From NCBI RefSeq assembly GCF_012911865.1, contig NZ_JAAXYH010000003.1:186001-250000 (forward strand): 64,000 nucleotides of DNA, written 5' to 3'. Shown piece after piece: positions 1-8,602 of this stretch. The notes under the pieces were generated by a model that made no database searches, was not told the DNA's origin, and saw only the letters and a list, made by a program, of their open reading frames with translations. The number at the start of each line of letters is the position of its first letter. Position 1 is the stretch's first letter. The stretch is from Shewanella salipaludis (GTDB lineage: Bacteria; Pseudomonadota; Gammaproteobacteria; Enterobacterales; Shewanellaceae). Both the position numbers and the translations under genes were made by a program.

Positions 1-454
1 CAGACCGGGATCCAGTTCATTGGTGATGCGAATGGTGAGATCTATGCGCTCGGCGATCAGATCCACCGTCTGGCTGCTCACGTGCAAATTCACACTCGCC
101 TCCGGATAGCTCGCCAGATACTGCCGCACCACGGGGGCGAGTATCTGATGCGCGACAAACTGGGAGCAGCCGATGCGCAGCAACCCCCTCGGCATGGCCG
201 TGCCATGATCCACCGCCGGCACTTCGTTGGCCAGCTCCAGCAATCTATGGCAATGGCCCAGCACTCGCTCGCCGGCCGGTGTCAGGCTCAGGCTGCGGGT
301 CGAACGGTGCAACAAGCGTGACCCAGACCAGTCCTCCATTTCCGCTAAATAGCGGGTCACCATGGAGCGGGACATCGCCAGCGCGTTCGCCGCCGCGACC
401 AGGCTGCCACGCTCTACTATGGTCACAAATACGTTCGCCGCCGTGAGTCTATCC
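1..454 (-). CDS. LysR-family transcriptional regulator, 3' end beyond window
   Basis: The first 151 residues are present; the gene runs off the left edge. Residues 1-60 form a LysR-type winged helix-turn-helix (MDRLTAANVFVTIVERGSL, then [20 protein letters not shown]), followed by the start of the effector domain (PRGLLRIGCSQFVAHQILAP). Members bind DNA as tetramers and usually control a divergent neighbour and themselves. The divergent neighbour here is the exported metallo-beta-lactamase-fold gene starting at 588, so that gene and perhaps the DsbA-like gene are likely targets. The effector is not predictable. The ATG at 454-452 opens directly on the HTH, which supports the start. Confidence 0.85.
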
Positions 455-587
455 ATTATTCGCTCGATTCATGCAACAAAGATGGGCAAATACTAGCGTT
501 TATCCGATGATTTTTGCAACCTATACTGGGCTCACTCCTGCAGCAGCGACTGTCGGCAGACTATTATTCGAGACGAGAAGCGAGCCC

Positions 588-1523
588 ATGATGCACATAT
601 TACCCCTTAGCCTTTCCAACCCTCTTTCTACCCGCCTTTCTGCCACAGTATTGAGCTCGGCCTTACTGCTGACGGTTTTGAGTCCCGGGGTCGATGCCGC
701 CCCGCTGCAAGTGACGCATTTCAACCCCGGCGCCGACAGCATCTTTCCCGTGACGTCCAGTTTCATCAGCGGCGAGCACGAACTGGTCCTGGTCGATGCC
801 CAGTTCCAAACTAATGATGCCCAGACCTTGGTGGATACCATCAAGGCCAGTGGCAAACGCCTGACCAAGGTGTTCATCAGTCACGGCGATCCGGATTTTT
901 ACTTCGGTCTGGCCCTAATCAGGGCCAACTTCCCCAAAGCGGAAATCCTCGCCACCCCAAGCACCCGTGCCCATATCCAGTCCTCCATGGCGAGTAAACT
1001 GGCCTACTGGGGACCGATACTGAAAGACAATGCCCCCAAGGAGCTAGTCCTGCCCGAGGCGATCACCGGCGATAGCTTCAGTGTCGATGGTGAAACCGTC
1101 AGAATAATTGGCTACCGGAGCCAAGATCCCGAGCATAGCTTCCTCTGGGTACCTTCGGCCAAGACCATCACAGGCGGGGTCGAAGTGTTCGACGGTATGC
1201 ATATGTGGATGGCGGACACCCAGACAAAGGCATCACGCCAGAACTGGTTGCAGCATCTCGATACCATGTTGGCCTTGCAGCCAGAGGCGGTGATCCCCGG
1301 CCATTACCTGGTGAACCCTGAGCAGGGCAAAGCCTCCCTGGATAAGCGTGCCATAACCGCCACCCGCGACTATGTACAGACATTCGAACAAGCGGCGAGC
1401 CAGGCAGACAACGCGGCTCAACTGATACATAAGATGCAGCAGAGCTACCCAGAATACCGCGGCGCCGGCCTGCTCGACATCAGTGCCAAGGTGATCATGG
1501 GCGAGATGGCCTGGCCACAATAA
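588..1523 (+). CDS. Exported metallo-beta-lactamase-fold hydrolase with altered metal motif
   Basis: 311 aa. An N-terminal signal peptide (hydrophobic core about residues 18-34, likely cut after VDA near residue 37) points to the periplasm. The body has the MBL fold pattern: strand and loop FISHGDPDFYFG at 97-107, a histidine at 183, GGVEVFDGMHMW near 197-207 and PGHYL at 238-241. The usual HxHxDH zinc motif reads H99-G-D101-P-D103-F, so the second and third histidines are replaced; the substrate and even metal content are uncertain. The start at 588 (or 591) follows an AAGCGAG ribosome site; an upstream in-frame ATG at 471 lacks one and would bury the signal peptide. Its divergent LysR neighbour may control it. 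Confidence 0.8.
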   Translation: MMHILPLSLSNPLSTRLSATVLSSALLLTVLSPGVDAAPLQVTHFNPGADSIFPVTSSFISGEHELVLVDAQFQTNDAQTLVDTIKASGKRLTKVFISHGDPDFYFGLALIRANFPKAEILATPSTRAHIQSSMASKLAYWGPILKDNAPKELVLPEAITGDSFSVDGETVRIIGYRSQDPEHSFLWVPSAKTITGGVEVFDGMHMWMADTQTKASRQNWLQHLDTMLALQPEAVIPGHYLVNPEQGKASLDKRAITATRDYVQTFEQAASQADNAAQLIHKMQQSYPEYRGAGLLDISAKVIMGEMAWPQ

Positions 1524-1552
1524 GCCGCCGACTCGACTTTCCTGAAGACCAA

Positions 1553-1572
1553 GGCCGGGGCATTGCCCGGCC
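1553..1572 (+). terminator. GC-rich hairpin between two co-directional genes
   Basis: Arms GGCCGGG and CCCGGCC pair perfectly (7 bp) around a 6-base loop. No T-run follows, so it is more likely an RNA-stabilising or attenuating structure between the MBL-fold gene and the DsbA-like gene than a full terminator. Confidence 0.35.
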
Positions 1573-1593
1573 CGATACCCAAGAGAATACCCC

Positions 1594-2247
1594 ATGACAC
1601 AGACAGCCAGACTCCACGCCATCATAGATCCCCTCTGCGGCTGGTGTTATGCCGCGGCGCCACTCTTGGCTGCGGCCGCAGCGGCGGGCTTTAACATAAC
1701 ACTGCACGCCGGCGGCATGCTGACAGGCACCAGGTGCAGACAGATAGATGCCGCATGGCGCGACTATGTGATCCCCCAGGACTTACGCATCGCCGAACTC
1801 AGCGGTCAGCCCTTCGGCGCCGCCTACTTCGACGGCCTGTTGCGCGACACCTCAATCCTGCTGGACTCGGCCCCGCCCAGCATCGCCATGCTGGCGGTAG
1901 CCGCCATGGGCGGCGACAGCCTGGCATTCTTGCACCGAGTGCAGCTGGCCCACTATCGCGACGGACACTGCGCCAGCGACAAGGCCGGATTAACGGCACT
2001 GGCACAGGCGCAGGGATTGGCGAGTGATAGCTTCTTGGCTCACTATGCCCTGAGTGCCGCCGGGCTGACACCACATCTGGAGGCTTCGCGGGCGTTGCTC
2101 CGGCGCCTGGGGGCCCGGGGATTTCCGGCCATCGCCATGGAACAGGCGAACGGCGACCTACGGCAGCTAAACATCAACCGCTTCTACGGCCAGGCCGATG
2201 CCTGGGTCGCCTACCTGGAAACCCGGTACGCCGCTATGCACTCCTGA
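1594..2247 (+). CDS. DsbA-family thioredoxin-fold protein (predicted disulfide isomerase type)
   Basis: 217 aa. The active-site motif C15-G-W-C18 sits at the very N-terminus in DPLCGWCYAAAPLL, typical of the cytoplasmic COG3531-type DsbA-like proteins rather than exported DsbA; no signal peptide is visible. A likely cis-proline loop is RGFPAIAME near residue 177. Such proteins catalyse or relay thiol-disulfide exchange or bind thiol adducts; the substrate is unknown. It lies 70 bp downstream of the MBL-fold gene on the same strand and may be co-transcribed. The stop codon lies inside an 11-bp tandem duplication (2239-2260), so the last residues could be a recent change. Confidence 0.75.
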   Translation: MTQTARLHAIIDPLCGWCYAAAPLLAAAAAAGFNITLHAGGMLTGTRCRQIDAAWRDYVIPQDLRIAELSGQPFGAAYFDGLLRDTSILLDSAPPSIAMLAVAAMGGDSLAFLHRVQLAHYRDGHCASDKAGLTALAQAQGLASDSFLAHYALSAAGLTPHLEASRALLRRLGARGFPAIAMEQANGDLRQLNINRFYGQADAWVAYLETRYAAMHS

Positions 2248-2260
2248 GGCACTCCTGAGA
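2239..2260. repeat. 11-bp tandem duplication across a stop codon
   Basis: CACTCCTGAGG at 2239-2249 is followed directly by CACTCCTGAGA at 2250-2260 (10 of 11 identical). The first copy contains the stop codon of the DsbA-like gene. One of a set of short tandem duplications in this window. Confidence 0.8.
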
Positions 2261-2735
2261 TGCTCAAAGCAGCACTCGCCCAAGAGCAAAAAACGAATGC
2301 CTGCCGTTGAGGCAGGTATCTATCAATCAATATTTGAGCACTGATGCAGCTGATTTTAATCCGGATCGGCTTAACGCGCCGATAAACAGGTTATCCATCT
2401 CAAACTTCGTCAAATTAATATCCAAAGTCAATTTAATGACACGATTTTAAATTATTAAAATCAATTTTAAACAGGTTGTTTTTCACTCCAACTCAGTACA
2501 TAAATAAGCCAAGACAACCTATCCCGGCTTATTTTTTCGGCATGAGAAAGAAGGGTAATCCCTTGTAAAACAAAAATCTTGCCACAGGAAAAGCCAATAA
2601 AACAGGGCTGGACAGCATATAACCAATTCCTGGGATACACGGAACATTGGCTCTAACCGTATGACTTACTAATAAGAATATTTTCATGTTATTATTTGGC
2701 TACGATTTTATCGATTGATCATCCAGGGTTTGCCA
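2248..2735. other. Gene-free AT-rich region upstream of chemoreceptor
   Basis: About 490 bp with no credible reading frame. It contains a small hairpin at 2300-2316 (CCTGCC/GGCAGG), a stronger terminator-like hairpin at 2502-2537, and presumably the promoter of the chemoreceptor gene in its right half, where I see no clear -35/-10 pair. Confidence 0.6.
2502..2537 (+). terminator. Rho-independent terminator-like hairpin
   Basis: Arms AAATAAGCC (2502-2510) and GGCTTATTT (2526-2534) pair over 9 bp with a 15-base loop and run into further T residues. It would insulate the chemoreceptor operon from upstream transcription. The A/T flanks make it usable in both directions. Confidence 0.6.
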
Positions 2736-4352
2736 ATGAAGTTAAACAGCCTGAAAATAAGACATAGAATTGTCTTGCTCACCTTTGTGGCCATCGCCTC
2801 ATTCGTTGTTTCTTTAATAATCAACAATCAGAGTGTGCAACAAAATGCTGAGCGCTTAAATGGACTTCAAACTCAGCTCTACCCTGTGCTTAATTTAGCC
2901 ACTGTCAATCAAGGCCTGCTCATTCAGCTGGAGCAGCACATACAGACGGCTGTGACCACAGGGGAAGAAGACAGCTTGACCACGGCCAACAGCATGGTGG
3001 AACAAATATTCAGCAACCTGAACAAAATCAAAACCTTGCTTCCGACAGAAACGTCCGACGCGGCCAGGTTACAGGCTGAATTGACCTTGTACCACACCAA
3101 CGCCAAGGCCTTGGTGACCGAATTTTTGAAGGACGATGTCGACTTCAACAGCATCAAACGTCAGGCGGCCGATAATGCCGGGCGTTATGAAGACTTGGTA
3201 GCACAATTTAACGGCAAACAAGCCGCCTTTGACGAGCTATTCCAGGAGAGCATCCAAACGACCCTGGCCAGTTCGAACAGTGCCGTAAAATCTATGTTAT
3301 CAATAGGTTTGTTGGCTTCTGTCATCTTGATAGTGGTCGGCTACCTGGTCAACCGCTCGATTATCGTCACCCTGGAGAATGTGACGGACTCGCTGCAAAA
3401 TATCTCTGAAGGCGAAGGGGATCTGCGGGCGCGCATAAGCTATGACGGCAAGGATGAGATTGCCACCCTGGTCCATTGGTTCAATCAATTTGTCGCCAAG
3501 CTGCAGGTTTCGATCGCCGATACCCAGCAGACCAGCGACAGCCTGAGCTCAGTGTCCAGCAGTTTATTGGCCAGCAGCACCAACAGTGAACTGACGGTAA
3601 AACAACAAAATGCCGCCATAGAAGAGATCTCTCACGCCATGCGGGAAATGTTCATCAGCGTCGGGCAGATAGCCGAATATGCCACCAATGCCGCATCCGA
3701 GGCCGACCATGCCAACCTGGAAGCACTTGAGGGCCAGAAAGTGGTCGCCAATGCCGTCAAGACCATAGAGCAACTCGCCGCAGAAGTGCAGACCACGGCC
3801 GTCATAGTCAATCAGTTGGAAGCCTTTACCAGCAATGTGAACGATATTCTGGATACCATCAGGGGCATTGCCGATCAGACCAACCTGCTCGCCCTCAATG
3901 CCGCCATAGAAGCCGCCAGAGCCGGCGAGCAAGGACGGGGCTTCGCCGTGGTGGCCGATGAAGTCAGGACCCTGGCTTCACGCACCCAGGCATCGACCCA
4001 GGAAATTCAGCAGGTACTGCAGGAATTGCGCTCGACATCCAAGCAGGCCGTCGATGCCATGCAGCGTGGCATAGAAACGGCCGCCGAAGGGGTCAAATCG
4101 ACCTCGCTGGCGGGAGATGCCTTAACCAGCATCACGGCCAAAGTCAGCGCCATCACGGTAGTCAACGACCAAATTGCCGCCGCCACAGAAGAGCAACACA
4201 ATACCTCTGAACAGATCCAGGACTATGTGGCCGACATAGAGAAGTACTCGCTAAACGTTAAAACAACGACAGATGAAATGGGTAATATCAGTGCCGACAT
4301 TCAGAATATCAGTCGGCGCCTGCAATCTATTACGGGTCAATTTAAAGTTTAA
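2736..4352 (+). CDS. Methyl-accepting chemotaxis protein
   Basis: 538 aa transmembrane chemoreceptor. TM1 lies at about 12-30, a periplasmic helical sensor region follows to about 187, TM2 ([20 protein letters not shown]) lies at about 190-209, then HAMP and the cytoplasmic coiled coil. The conserved hairpin tip ([20 protein letters not shown]) starts near residue 376 and should contact CheA and CheW. The ligand cannot be read from sequence, but the gene is followed closely by a porin and a PBP-like periplasmic protein, which suggests sensing of the solute they handle. ATG at 2736 has an AGGG ribosome site about 8 bases upstream; the in-frame 2715 start does not. Confidence 0.92.
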   Translation: MKLNSLKIRHRIVLLTFVAIASFVVSLIINNQSVQQNAERLNGLQTQLYPVLNLATVNQGLLIQLEQHIQTAVTTGEEDSLTTANSMVEQIFSNLNKIKTLLPTETSDAARLQAELTLYHTNAKALVTEFLKDDVDFNSIKRQAADNAGRYEDLVAQFNGKQAAFDELFQESIQTTLASSNSAVKSMLSIGLLASVILIVVGYLVNRSIIVTLENVTDSLQNISEGEGDLRARISYDGKDEIATLVHWFNQFVAKLQVSIADTQQTSDSLSSVSSSLLASSTNSELTVKQQNAAIEEISHAMREMFISVGQIAEYATNAASEADHANLEALEGQKVVANAVKTIEQLAAEVQTTAVIVNQLEAFTSNVNDILDTIRGIADQTNLLALNAAIEAARAGEQGRGFAVVADEVRTLASRTQASTQEIQQVLQELRSTSKQAVDAMQRGIETAAEGVKSTSLAGDALTSITAKVSAITVVNDQIAAATEEQHNTSEQIQDYVADIEKYSLNVKTTTDEMGNISADIQNISRRLQSITGQFKV

Positions 4353-4425
4353 CGGGATAATTAACCAGCCCGACTGGATAAATATAATAAGTCCTAATGG
4401 ACAATATAATAACTGGAGTAACACT

Positions 4426-5649
4426 ATGAAGTTTAACTTGAAAACGCTGACTGCAGCGGTTTCGTGCGCTTTATTGCCGACGATGGCCATGGCGGCACAA
4501 ACCACAGATGAGAAACTGGCACAGCTTGAACAGCAAATTAAAACCTTGCAGACTCAACAAACGGCCAATTTAACCGAAAAATTTAATTTCAACGGTTTCA
4601 TCAGTGGCGCCTATATAAGTTCAGACAATGATGCCGGCTATGATTATGCGGGCAGCAGTGCCAATTTCGACCAAGACAGTAAGTTTGGTTTGCAAGGTGC
4701 GTTTCAGGTCAACGACAGCACTCAAGCCGTCATGCAATTAATGATGCGTGGCGAAGACAATTGGGATCCTGAATTGGAGTGGGCGTATCTCTCACACAGT
4801 TTCGCCAATGGTATCCAGGTCCGCGGCGGTAAATTACGTTTGCCCTTGTTCATGTACTCAGATTATCTGGATGTAGGTTATGCCCAGCCTTGGGCCAGGC
4901 CACCGGAAGAAGTCTATAACGGTGTGCCGGTATCCGCCTACACAGGGTTGGACATCAGCTATGATCTCGAGCTTGCGGACTCGACCCTGACCTTCCAGGG
5001 TTTCGGCGGCTCTTCCAGGGTCAATGCCAATGCCGATCTGAAAAATAGCCTGGGCGGCAACCTGAGCTGGACAGATGAAACCTGGACCCTGAGGGCGACC
5101 TATGCCCAGGGGACATTGGAAGGCAAGGTCACCACCCAAGTTAACCTGTCTCCCGATCCGAGCGCGCCTGTCTATGCCGACTACACCCTGATAGCCTTCG
5201 ATGATGACAAGGCGACCTTCACGGGTGTCGGTGCCAGTTATGATAACGGCAACTACCTGGTGGTTGGCGAATGGACCCGCTCCGAAATCGATGGCCTCTA
5301 CCCGGATACAGATTCGGGCTACCTGACCCTGGGCTACCGGATTAACGACTTCACCCCCTATGCCACCCTGGCCTATTTAGCCACCCAGGATGACGCACAG
5401 CGCACACAGGATGACGCACAGCGCACAATAGTCGATCAGCAATCGGCCGTTTTAGCCGCCGCCTTCAACGCCGAGCGCACCTCATACAGCCTGGGGCTGC
5501 GTTGGGATGTCATGGCCAATATCGCACTCAAGTTTGATGCCACCTACGCCCATAAGTTTGGTGACACTTCCGGTCGTTTGCCTGGCAATCTTGGCCGGAG
5601 TTTCGATGACACCTTAGTGTACACAGTCAAATTCGACGCAGTATTTTAA
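4426..5649 (+). CDS. Outer-membrane porin with N-terminal coiled coil
   Basis: 407 aa. Signal peptide residues 1-23 end at AMA|AQ. A short coiled coil (EKLAQLEQQIKTLQTQQ) precedes a beta-barrel-like body rich in alternating aromatic and polar strands and ending in aromatic FDAVF, the usual BamA recognition end. This is the plan of OprO/P-like or trimeric porins with an N-terminal coiled coil. The start at 4426 has a GGAG ribosome site and fits the signal peptide. It lies 73 bp after the chemoreceptor and 14 bp before the PBP-like gene, so all three may be one operon. A 21-bp tandem duplication adds a second copy of seven residues near 321-334. Confidence 0.85.
   Translation: MKFNLKTLTAAVSCALLPTMAMAAQTTDEKLAQLEQQIKTLQTQQTANLTEKFNFNGFISGAYISSDNDAGYDYAGSSANFDQDSKFGLQGAFQVNDSTQAVMQLMMRGEDNWDPELEWAYLSHSFANGIQVRGGKLRLPLFMYSDYLDVGYAQPWARPPEEVYNGVPVSAYTGLDISYDLELADSTLTFQGFGGSSRVNANADLKNSLGGNLSWTDETWTLRATYAQGTLEGKVTTQVNLSPDPSAPVYADYTLIAFDDDKATFTGVGASYDNGNYLVVGEWTRSEIDGLYPDTDSGYLTLGYRINDFTPYATLAYLATQDDAQRTQDDAQRTIVDQQSAVLAAAFNAERTSYSLGLRWDVMANIALKFDATYAHKFGDTSGRLPGNLGRSFDDTLVYTVKFDAVF
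5386..5427 (+). repeat. Perfect 21-bp tandem duplication inside the porin gene
   Basis: 5386-5406 and 5407-5427 are identical and in frame, encoding QDDAQRT twice. The acidic, polar composition suggests an exposed loop. Identity at every base suggests a recent event. Confidence 0.9.
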
Positions 5650-5663
5650 TAGGGAGCGATGAA

Positions 5664-6074
5664 ATGAAGAAGTTACTTGCTGTTTTAGCGCTCGGTTTGA
5701 GTTGTATAAGCTATGCCAATGCTGCAGTCGTCGTCATAGGCAATAATGCGGGTCCAGGCGATATGTCCAAGGCCGATGCCAAGAAATTATTCCTGGGCAA
5801 AGGGGCACTATCCAATGGGGCTGCGGCACTGGTATTTGAATTGGACGAAGGCAACCCGCTGCGCAGCCAATTTCATGAACTGGTCACAGGCAAATCGGAT
5901 GCGCAATTAAAAGCCTTCTGGTCGAAACAAGTCTTTACCGGCAAAGGCAATCCACCGGCGACAGTTGCCAGCGCCGCCGCCATGAAAACGGCCGTCGCCT
6001 CGGCGCCCAATGCCATAGGTTATCTGGATGAAGCCGATGTCGATGCCAGCGTCAAGGTGATCTTGAAACCCTGA
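5664..6074 (+). CDS. Small periplasmic PBP-like (phosphate-binding-type) protein
   Basis: 136 aa with a signal peptide (cleavage near ANA|AVVVIG). The remainder resembles the N-terminal lobe of PstS-like substrate-binding proteins: VVVIGNNAGPGDMSKADAKK, LFLGKGALSNGA, FWSKQVFTGKGNPP and a C-terminal APNAIGYLDEADV. It is about half the length of a full solute-binding protein, so it is a single-domain relative of the PBP-like family rather than a classic ABC transporter receptor; no permease genes are near. It probably binds a small anion or acts as an accessory to the porin and chemoreceptor upstream. GGGAG lies ahead of its ATG. Confidence 0.75.
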   Translation: MKKLLAVLALGLSCISYANAAVVVIGNNAGPGDMSKADAKKLFLGKGALSNGAAALVFELDEGNPLRSQFHELVTGKSDAQLKAFWSKQVFTGKGNPPATVASAAAMKTAVASAPNAIGYLDEADVDASVKVILKP

Positions 6075-6122
6075 CACTCACACAGATATTGCGCCTGTCT
6101 TAATATCTGCGTTGTATTTCTG

Positions 6123-6153
6123 GAGCCGGGGCCATCATGGCCCCGGCTCTTTT
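6123..6153 (+). terminator. Strong rho-independent terminator
   Basis: An 11-bp perfect stem (GAGCCGGGGCC/GGCCCCGGCTC) with a 5-base loop and TTTT tail ends the chemoreceptor-porin-PBP unit, 15 bp before the end of the convergent EamA gene. Confidence 0.92.
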
Positions 6154-6167
6154 CATTCAGGTCAAGT

Positions 6168-7073
6168 TCACCCCTCCAGCATAGCGCTCTGGCCCCTGCG
6201 GAACAGGGCCTGCTTCCTCTGGGTCAGCAAATTCCCCGTCAGCACCAGCATGAGCCCAAGACTCGAGTACCAGGTCCAGCGGTAGCCCTCGAATAGGCTG
6301 GACACCAGCAAGGCGATCACCGGGGTTATCAGCAGCAGGTAGGCGGCATTGTTGGCGCCCATGCGATCGACCAGCATCAGGTAAACGGTGAAGCCTATGA
6401 CGGATGCTGGAATGGCCAGATACAGGAGGCTGGCGACATACTGCGGCTGCCAGTCCAGCTCCAGACTCAGGCCCTTGGCGGCTATGATGAGCAACAAGGC
6501 CAGGCAACCATAGGCCATGGCATAACTTGTGGCCGTGAAGGGTTGGATGCTGTTGCGGCTGTTGCGCATGCTGATCATATTCCCCATGGAGAAAAACCAG
6601 GTACCCGCCAGTGAGAAGCCCAGCCCCAGCAACACCTGGCTCGACCAGTGAGTGATGGCCAAGTCGGCGCCGAACAGCAGGCCTATGCCTGCCAGCCCGA
6701 TGAACATGCCAGGCCAAAAGTTGGCACTGACGTCGATGCGGTAAAACAGCTTGCCATGCACCGCATTGAAGATGGGGGCGCTCGCCATCACCACGGCCGT
6801 CAGGCCACTGGCAATGTAGTGGGTGGCGTTGTAGAAGGCCAGAAAATTGCAGCAAAACAGACATAGCCCCTGCAGGGCGAAGAAGGCCTGTTGTTGCAGG
6901 GTGGTTTTTTGCAATTTATTGAAGAGCTTGCCTATGATGAACATCAACATGGCCGCTATGGCGAAACGGTACAGAATAGAGACTTCGGTCGACACCTCGC
7001 CCTGCTGCCATTTTATCGCTATCCAGGAGAAACCCCACACCCCTATCATCAAGCCATACATGAGTGCTGTCAT
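6168..7073 (-). CDS. EamA/DMT-family transporter
   Basis: 301 aa with about ten hydrophobic segments in two repeats, typical of the drug/metabolite transporter superfamily: MYGLMIGVWGFSWIAIKW at the start, then ASGLTAVVMASAPIFNA near 91-107 at the end of the first half. Members usually export amino acids, metabolites or toxic compounds across the inner membrane. The substrate is not predictable. It is divergent from an AraC-type regulator at 7236, with a 10-bp direct repeat between them, so that regulator probably controls it. Confidence 0.85.
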   Translation of the reverse strand: MTALMYGLMIGVWGFSWIAIKWQQGEVSTEVSILYRFAIAAMLMFIIGKLFNKLQKTTLQQQAFFALQGLCLFCCNFLAFYNATHYIASGLTAVVMASAPIFNAVHGKLFYRIDVSANFWPGMFIGLAGIGLLFGADLAITHWSSQVLLGLGFSLAGTWFFSMGNMISMRNSRNSIQPFTATSYAMAYGCLALLLIIAAKGLSLELDWQPQYVASLLYLAIPASVIGFTVYLMLVDRMGANNAAYLLLITPVIALLVSSLFEGYRWTWYSSLGLMLVLTGNLLTQRKQALFRRGQSAMLEG

Positions 7074-7148
7074 CTTTGTCGCCCGCCAAGCTGTTAGAGT
7101 GCCTTATGTTGTCAGCGGATTATCAACCCTGGGGCAGGCTTTGTCTGT

Positions 7149-7178
7149 CACTATCTTGAGCCTGATAACACTATCTTG
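7149..7178. promoter_or_regulatory. AraC-type operator candidate: direct repeat spaced 20 bp
   Basis: CACTATCTTG occurs at 7149-7158 and again at 7169-7178, start to start 20 bp, about two helical turns, in the divergent intergenic region between the EamA transporter and the AraC regulator. AraC-family proteins typically bind direct half-sites in this geometry. The link to this regulator is inferred from position. Confidence 0.5.
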
Positions 7179-7235
7179 CGGTTTTATTTAACCGTCTGGA
7201 TTGAGTGGCAAAAAGCCAGCAGATATGATGCTCTC

Positions 7236-8102
7236 ATGAGCGCAAAACCCAAAATCGTCAGCTTCGAACAATCATCCAAAGTCTGCTTCCGGCACCAATC
7301 TCTGACGGAGGCCTTGTCCTGGGCCCATTACCAGAATGCCGACGATCGCCTCTATTACCAGAACGATCGCCAACATACCCTGAGCATGTATCTCGCCGGC
7401 GGTTATCAGACCCATAGAACCGATGTTCGCGCCGACTATGGGGCGCCCGGACGCTTCTGCCTCATGCCACTTGGCAGCCAAAGCCATTGGCAGTTGGGCG
7501 CGCCGCAGCAGTTTATGCACTTGTACTTCGACGATGCCCACCTCAAGCAGCTGGCCATCCGGGTGTTCGACATGGATCCCCGCACAGTGCAGCTGCCCGA
7601 GCAGACCTTCATCAGCAACCCTGGGCTCGAGGCCCTGTATCGCCATAACATGGCGCCTCTGGATTGGTCGGCCGGCGAGAACAAGCTGCTGCTGATGCAG
7701 ATCACAGATACCATACTGGTGACCATGTTGCAGAGCATGGGATTAACCAAGCCGCTGGGACGGCTCAAGGGGGGACTGTCACCCGTCATCGCCGGGCGGG
7801 TAAAAGATTTCATCCAGGCCAACTTTGCGCGGCAGCTCTATTTGCAGGAACTCGCCGCCATTGCCCAGCTGAGCGAATACCACTTCTGCCGCATGTTCAA
7901 GACGAGTTTCGCCGTCACGCCGCAGGAATACCTGATGCAGATCAGAGTCGAGCGGGTCAAGCAGCGGCTGATACAAGGCGATGCAAGCTTGAGCGACATA
8001 GCCCTGAGCTGCGGCTTCTCCAACCAGAGTCATATGGGGCGCTACTTCAAGAAATGGGTCGGGCTCACCCCGGGCGAGTTCCAGAAACTGCAGCGCCCAT
8101 GA
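7236..8102 (+). CDS. AraC-family transcriptional regulator
   Basis: 288 aa. An N-terminal cupin-like sensory region (residues 30-160) is followed by the AraC C-terminal double HTH: LYLQELAAIAQLSEYHFCRM for the first, and LSDIALSCGFSNQSHMGRYF then LTPGEF for the second, the family signature. I place the start at ATG 7236; an in-frame start at 7176 would lie inside the proposed operator. It is divergent from the EamA exporter, which is the probable target. A terminator-like hairpin lies 31 bp after its stop. Confidence 0.88.
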   Translation: MSAKPKIVSFEQSSKVCFRHQSLTEALSWAHYQNADDRLYYQNDRQHTLSMYLAGGYQTHRTDVRADYGAPGRFCLMPLGSQSHWQLGAPQQFMHLYFDDAHLKQLAIRVFDMDPRTVQLPEQTFISNPGLEALYRHNMAPLDWSAGENKLLLMQITDTILVTMLQSMGLTKPLGRLKGGLSPVIAGRVKDFIQANFARQLYLQELAAIAQLSEYHFCRMFKTSFAVTPQEYLMQIRVERVKQRLIQGDASLSDIALSCGFSNQSHMGRYFKKWVGLTPGEFQKLQRP

Positions 8103-8132
8103 GGCCAAGGGCGGCTCTATGCACACTGACTC

Positions 8133-8152
8133 GCCACTTTTGTGGCTCTTTT
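8133..8152 (+). terminator. Terminator after AraC gene
   Basis: GCCAC-TTTT-GTGGC hairpin followed by TCTTTT. The T-rich end lies within an 11-bp near-perfect duplication (CTCTTTTGCC at 8146-8155 and 8157-8166), so the terminator tail itself seems to have been duplicated. Confidence 0.6.
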
Positions 8153-8250
8153 GCCACTCTTTTGCCTAAGAATGGCGGCGGGGATGTATCGGCAGCGATT
8201 TTTATAGTATAAGCATCGTCAATTTCGTCTTCTCACTAGAGGCTCCCCGG

Positions 8251-8589
8251 ATGTCTGATAAATTTTTCTTCAAAGGCCGTAAAACCCCCAAGCCAAAACA
8301 CGAAAGTTTCGGCTATAACACCAAACGCGCCGCCAAACTCGGCACCCAAGCCTTTCCCCTGACCCTGACTGTGACCAGTGAGGCCCGCAGGCTCGAAGTC
8401 CAGGCGCTGCTCGACACCCATGGGCTGTTTGCCAAGCTGGATCTCGATGCCAAGGGGCAGGAAGATCTGCTCGAGCTGGATGCCTGGTTGAACAAACCCA
8501 AGACCACCAGCTTCGAGAAGAAACCCAACCGTAACGAGGCCTGTCCCTGTGGCAGCGGCGACAAATACAAGAAGTGCTGCGGCCAGTAA
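8251..8589 (+). CDS. SWIM/SEC-C metal-binding motif protein, PBPRA1643 type
   Basis: 112 aa. The C-terminus carries a SEC-C zinc motif, C98-P-C100-GSGDKYKK-C109-C110, like the tail of SecA that binds zinc and SecB. The N-terminal part (MSDKFFFKGRKTPKPKHESF, then GYNTKRAAKLGT) matches my memory of the small PBPRA1643 family. The rest has no recognised enzyme motif. A ribosome- or chaperone-associated role is plausible but unproven. It is monocistronic and convergent with the TPR gene that ends at 8603. Confidence 0.82.
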   Translation: MSDKFFFKGRKTPKPKHESFGYNTKRAAKLGTQAFPLTLTVTSEARRLEVQALLDTHGLFAKLDLDAKGQEDLLELDAWLNKPKTTSFEKKPNRNEACPCGSGDKYKKCCGQ

Positions 8590-8602
8590 GCCAACCTGTG
8601 GC

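Noticed and set aside
471..587. N-terminal extension of the MBL-fold protein
   Set aside because: No ribosome site, and it would place the signal peptide in the middle of the protein.
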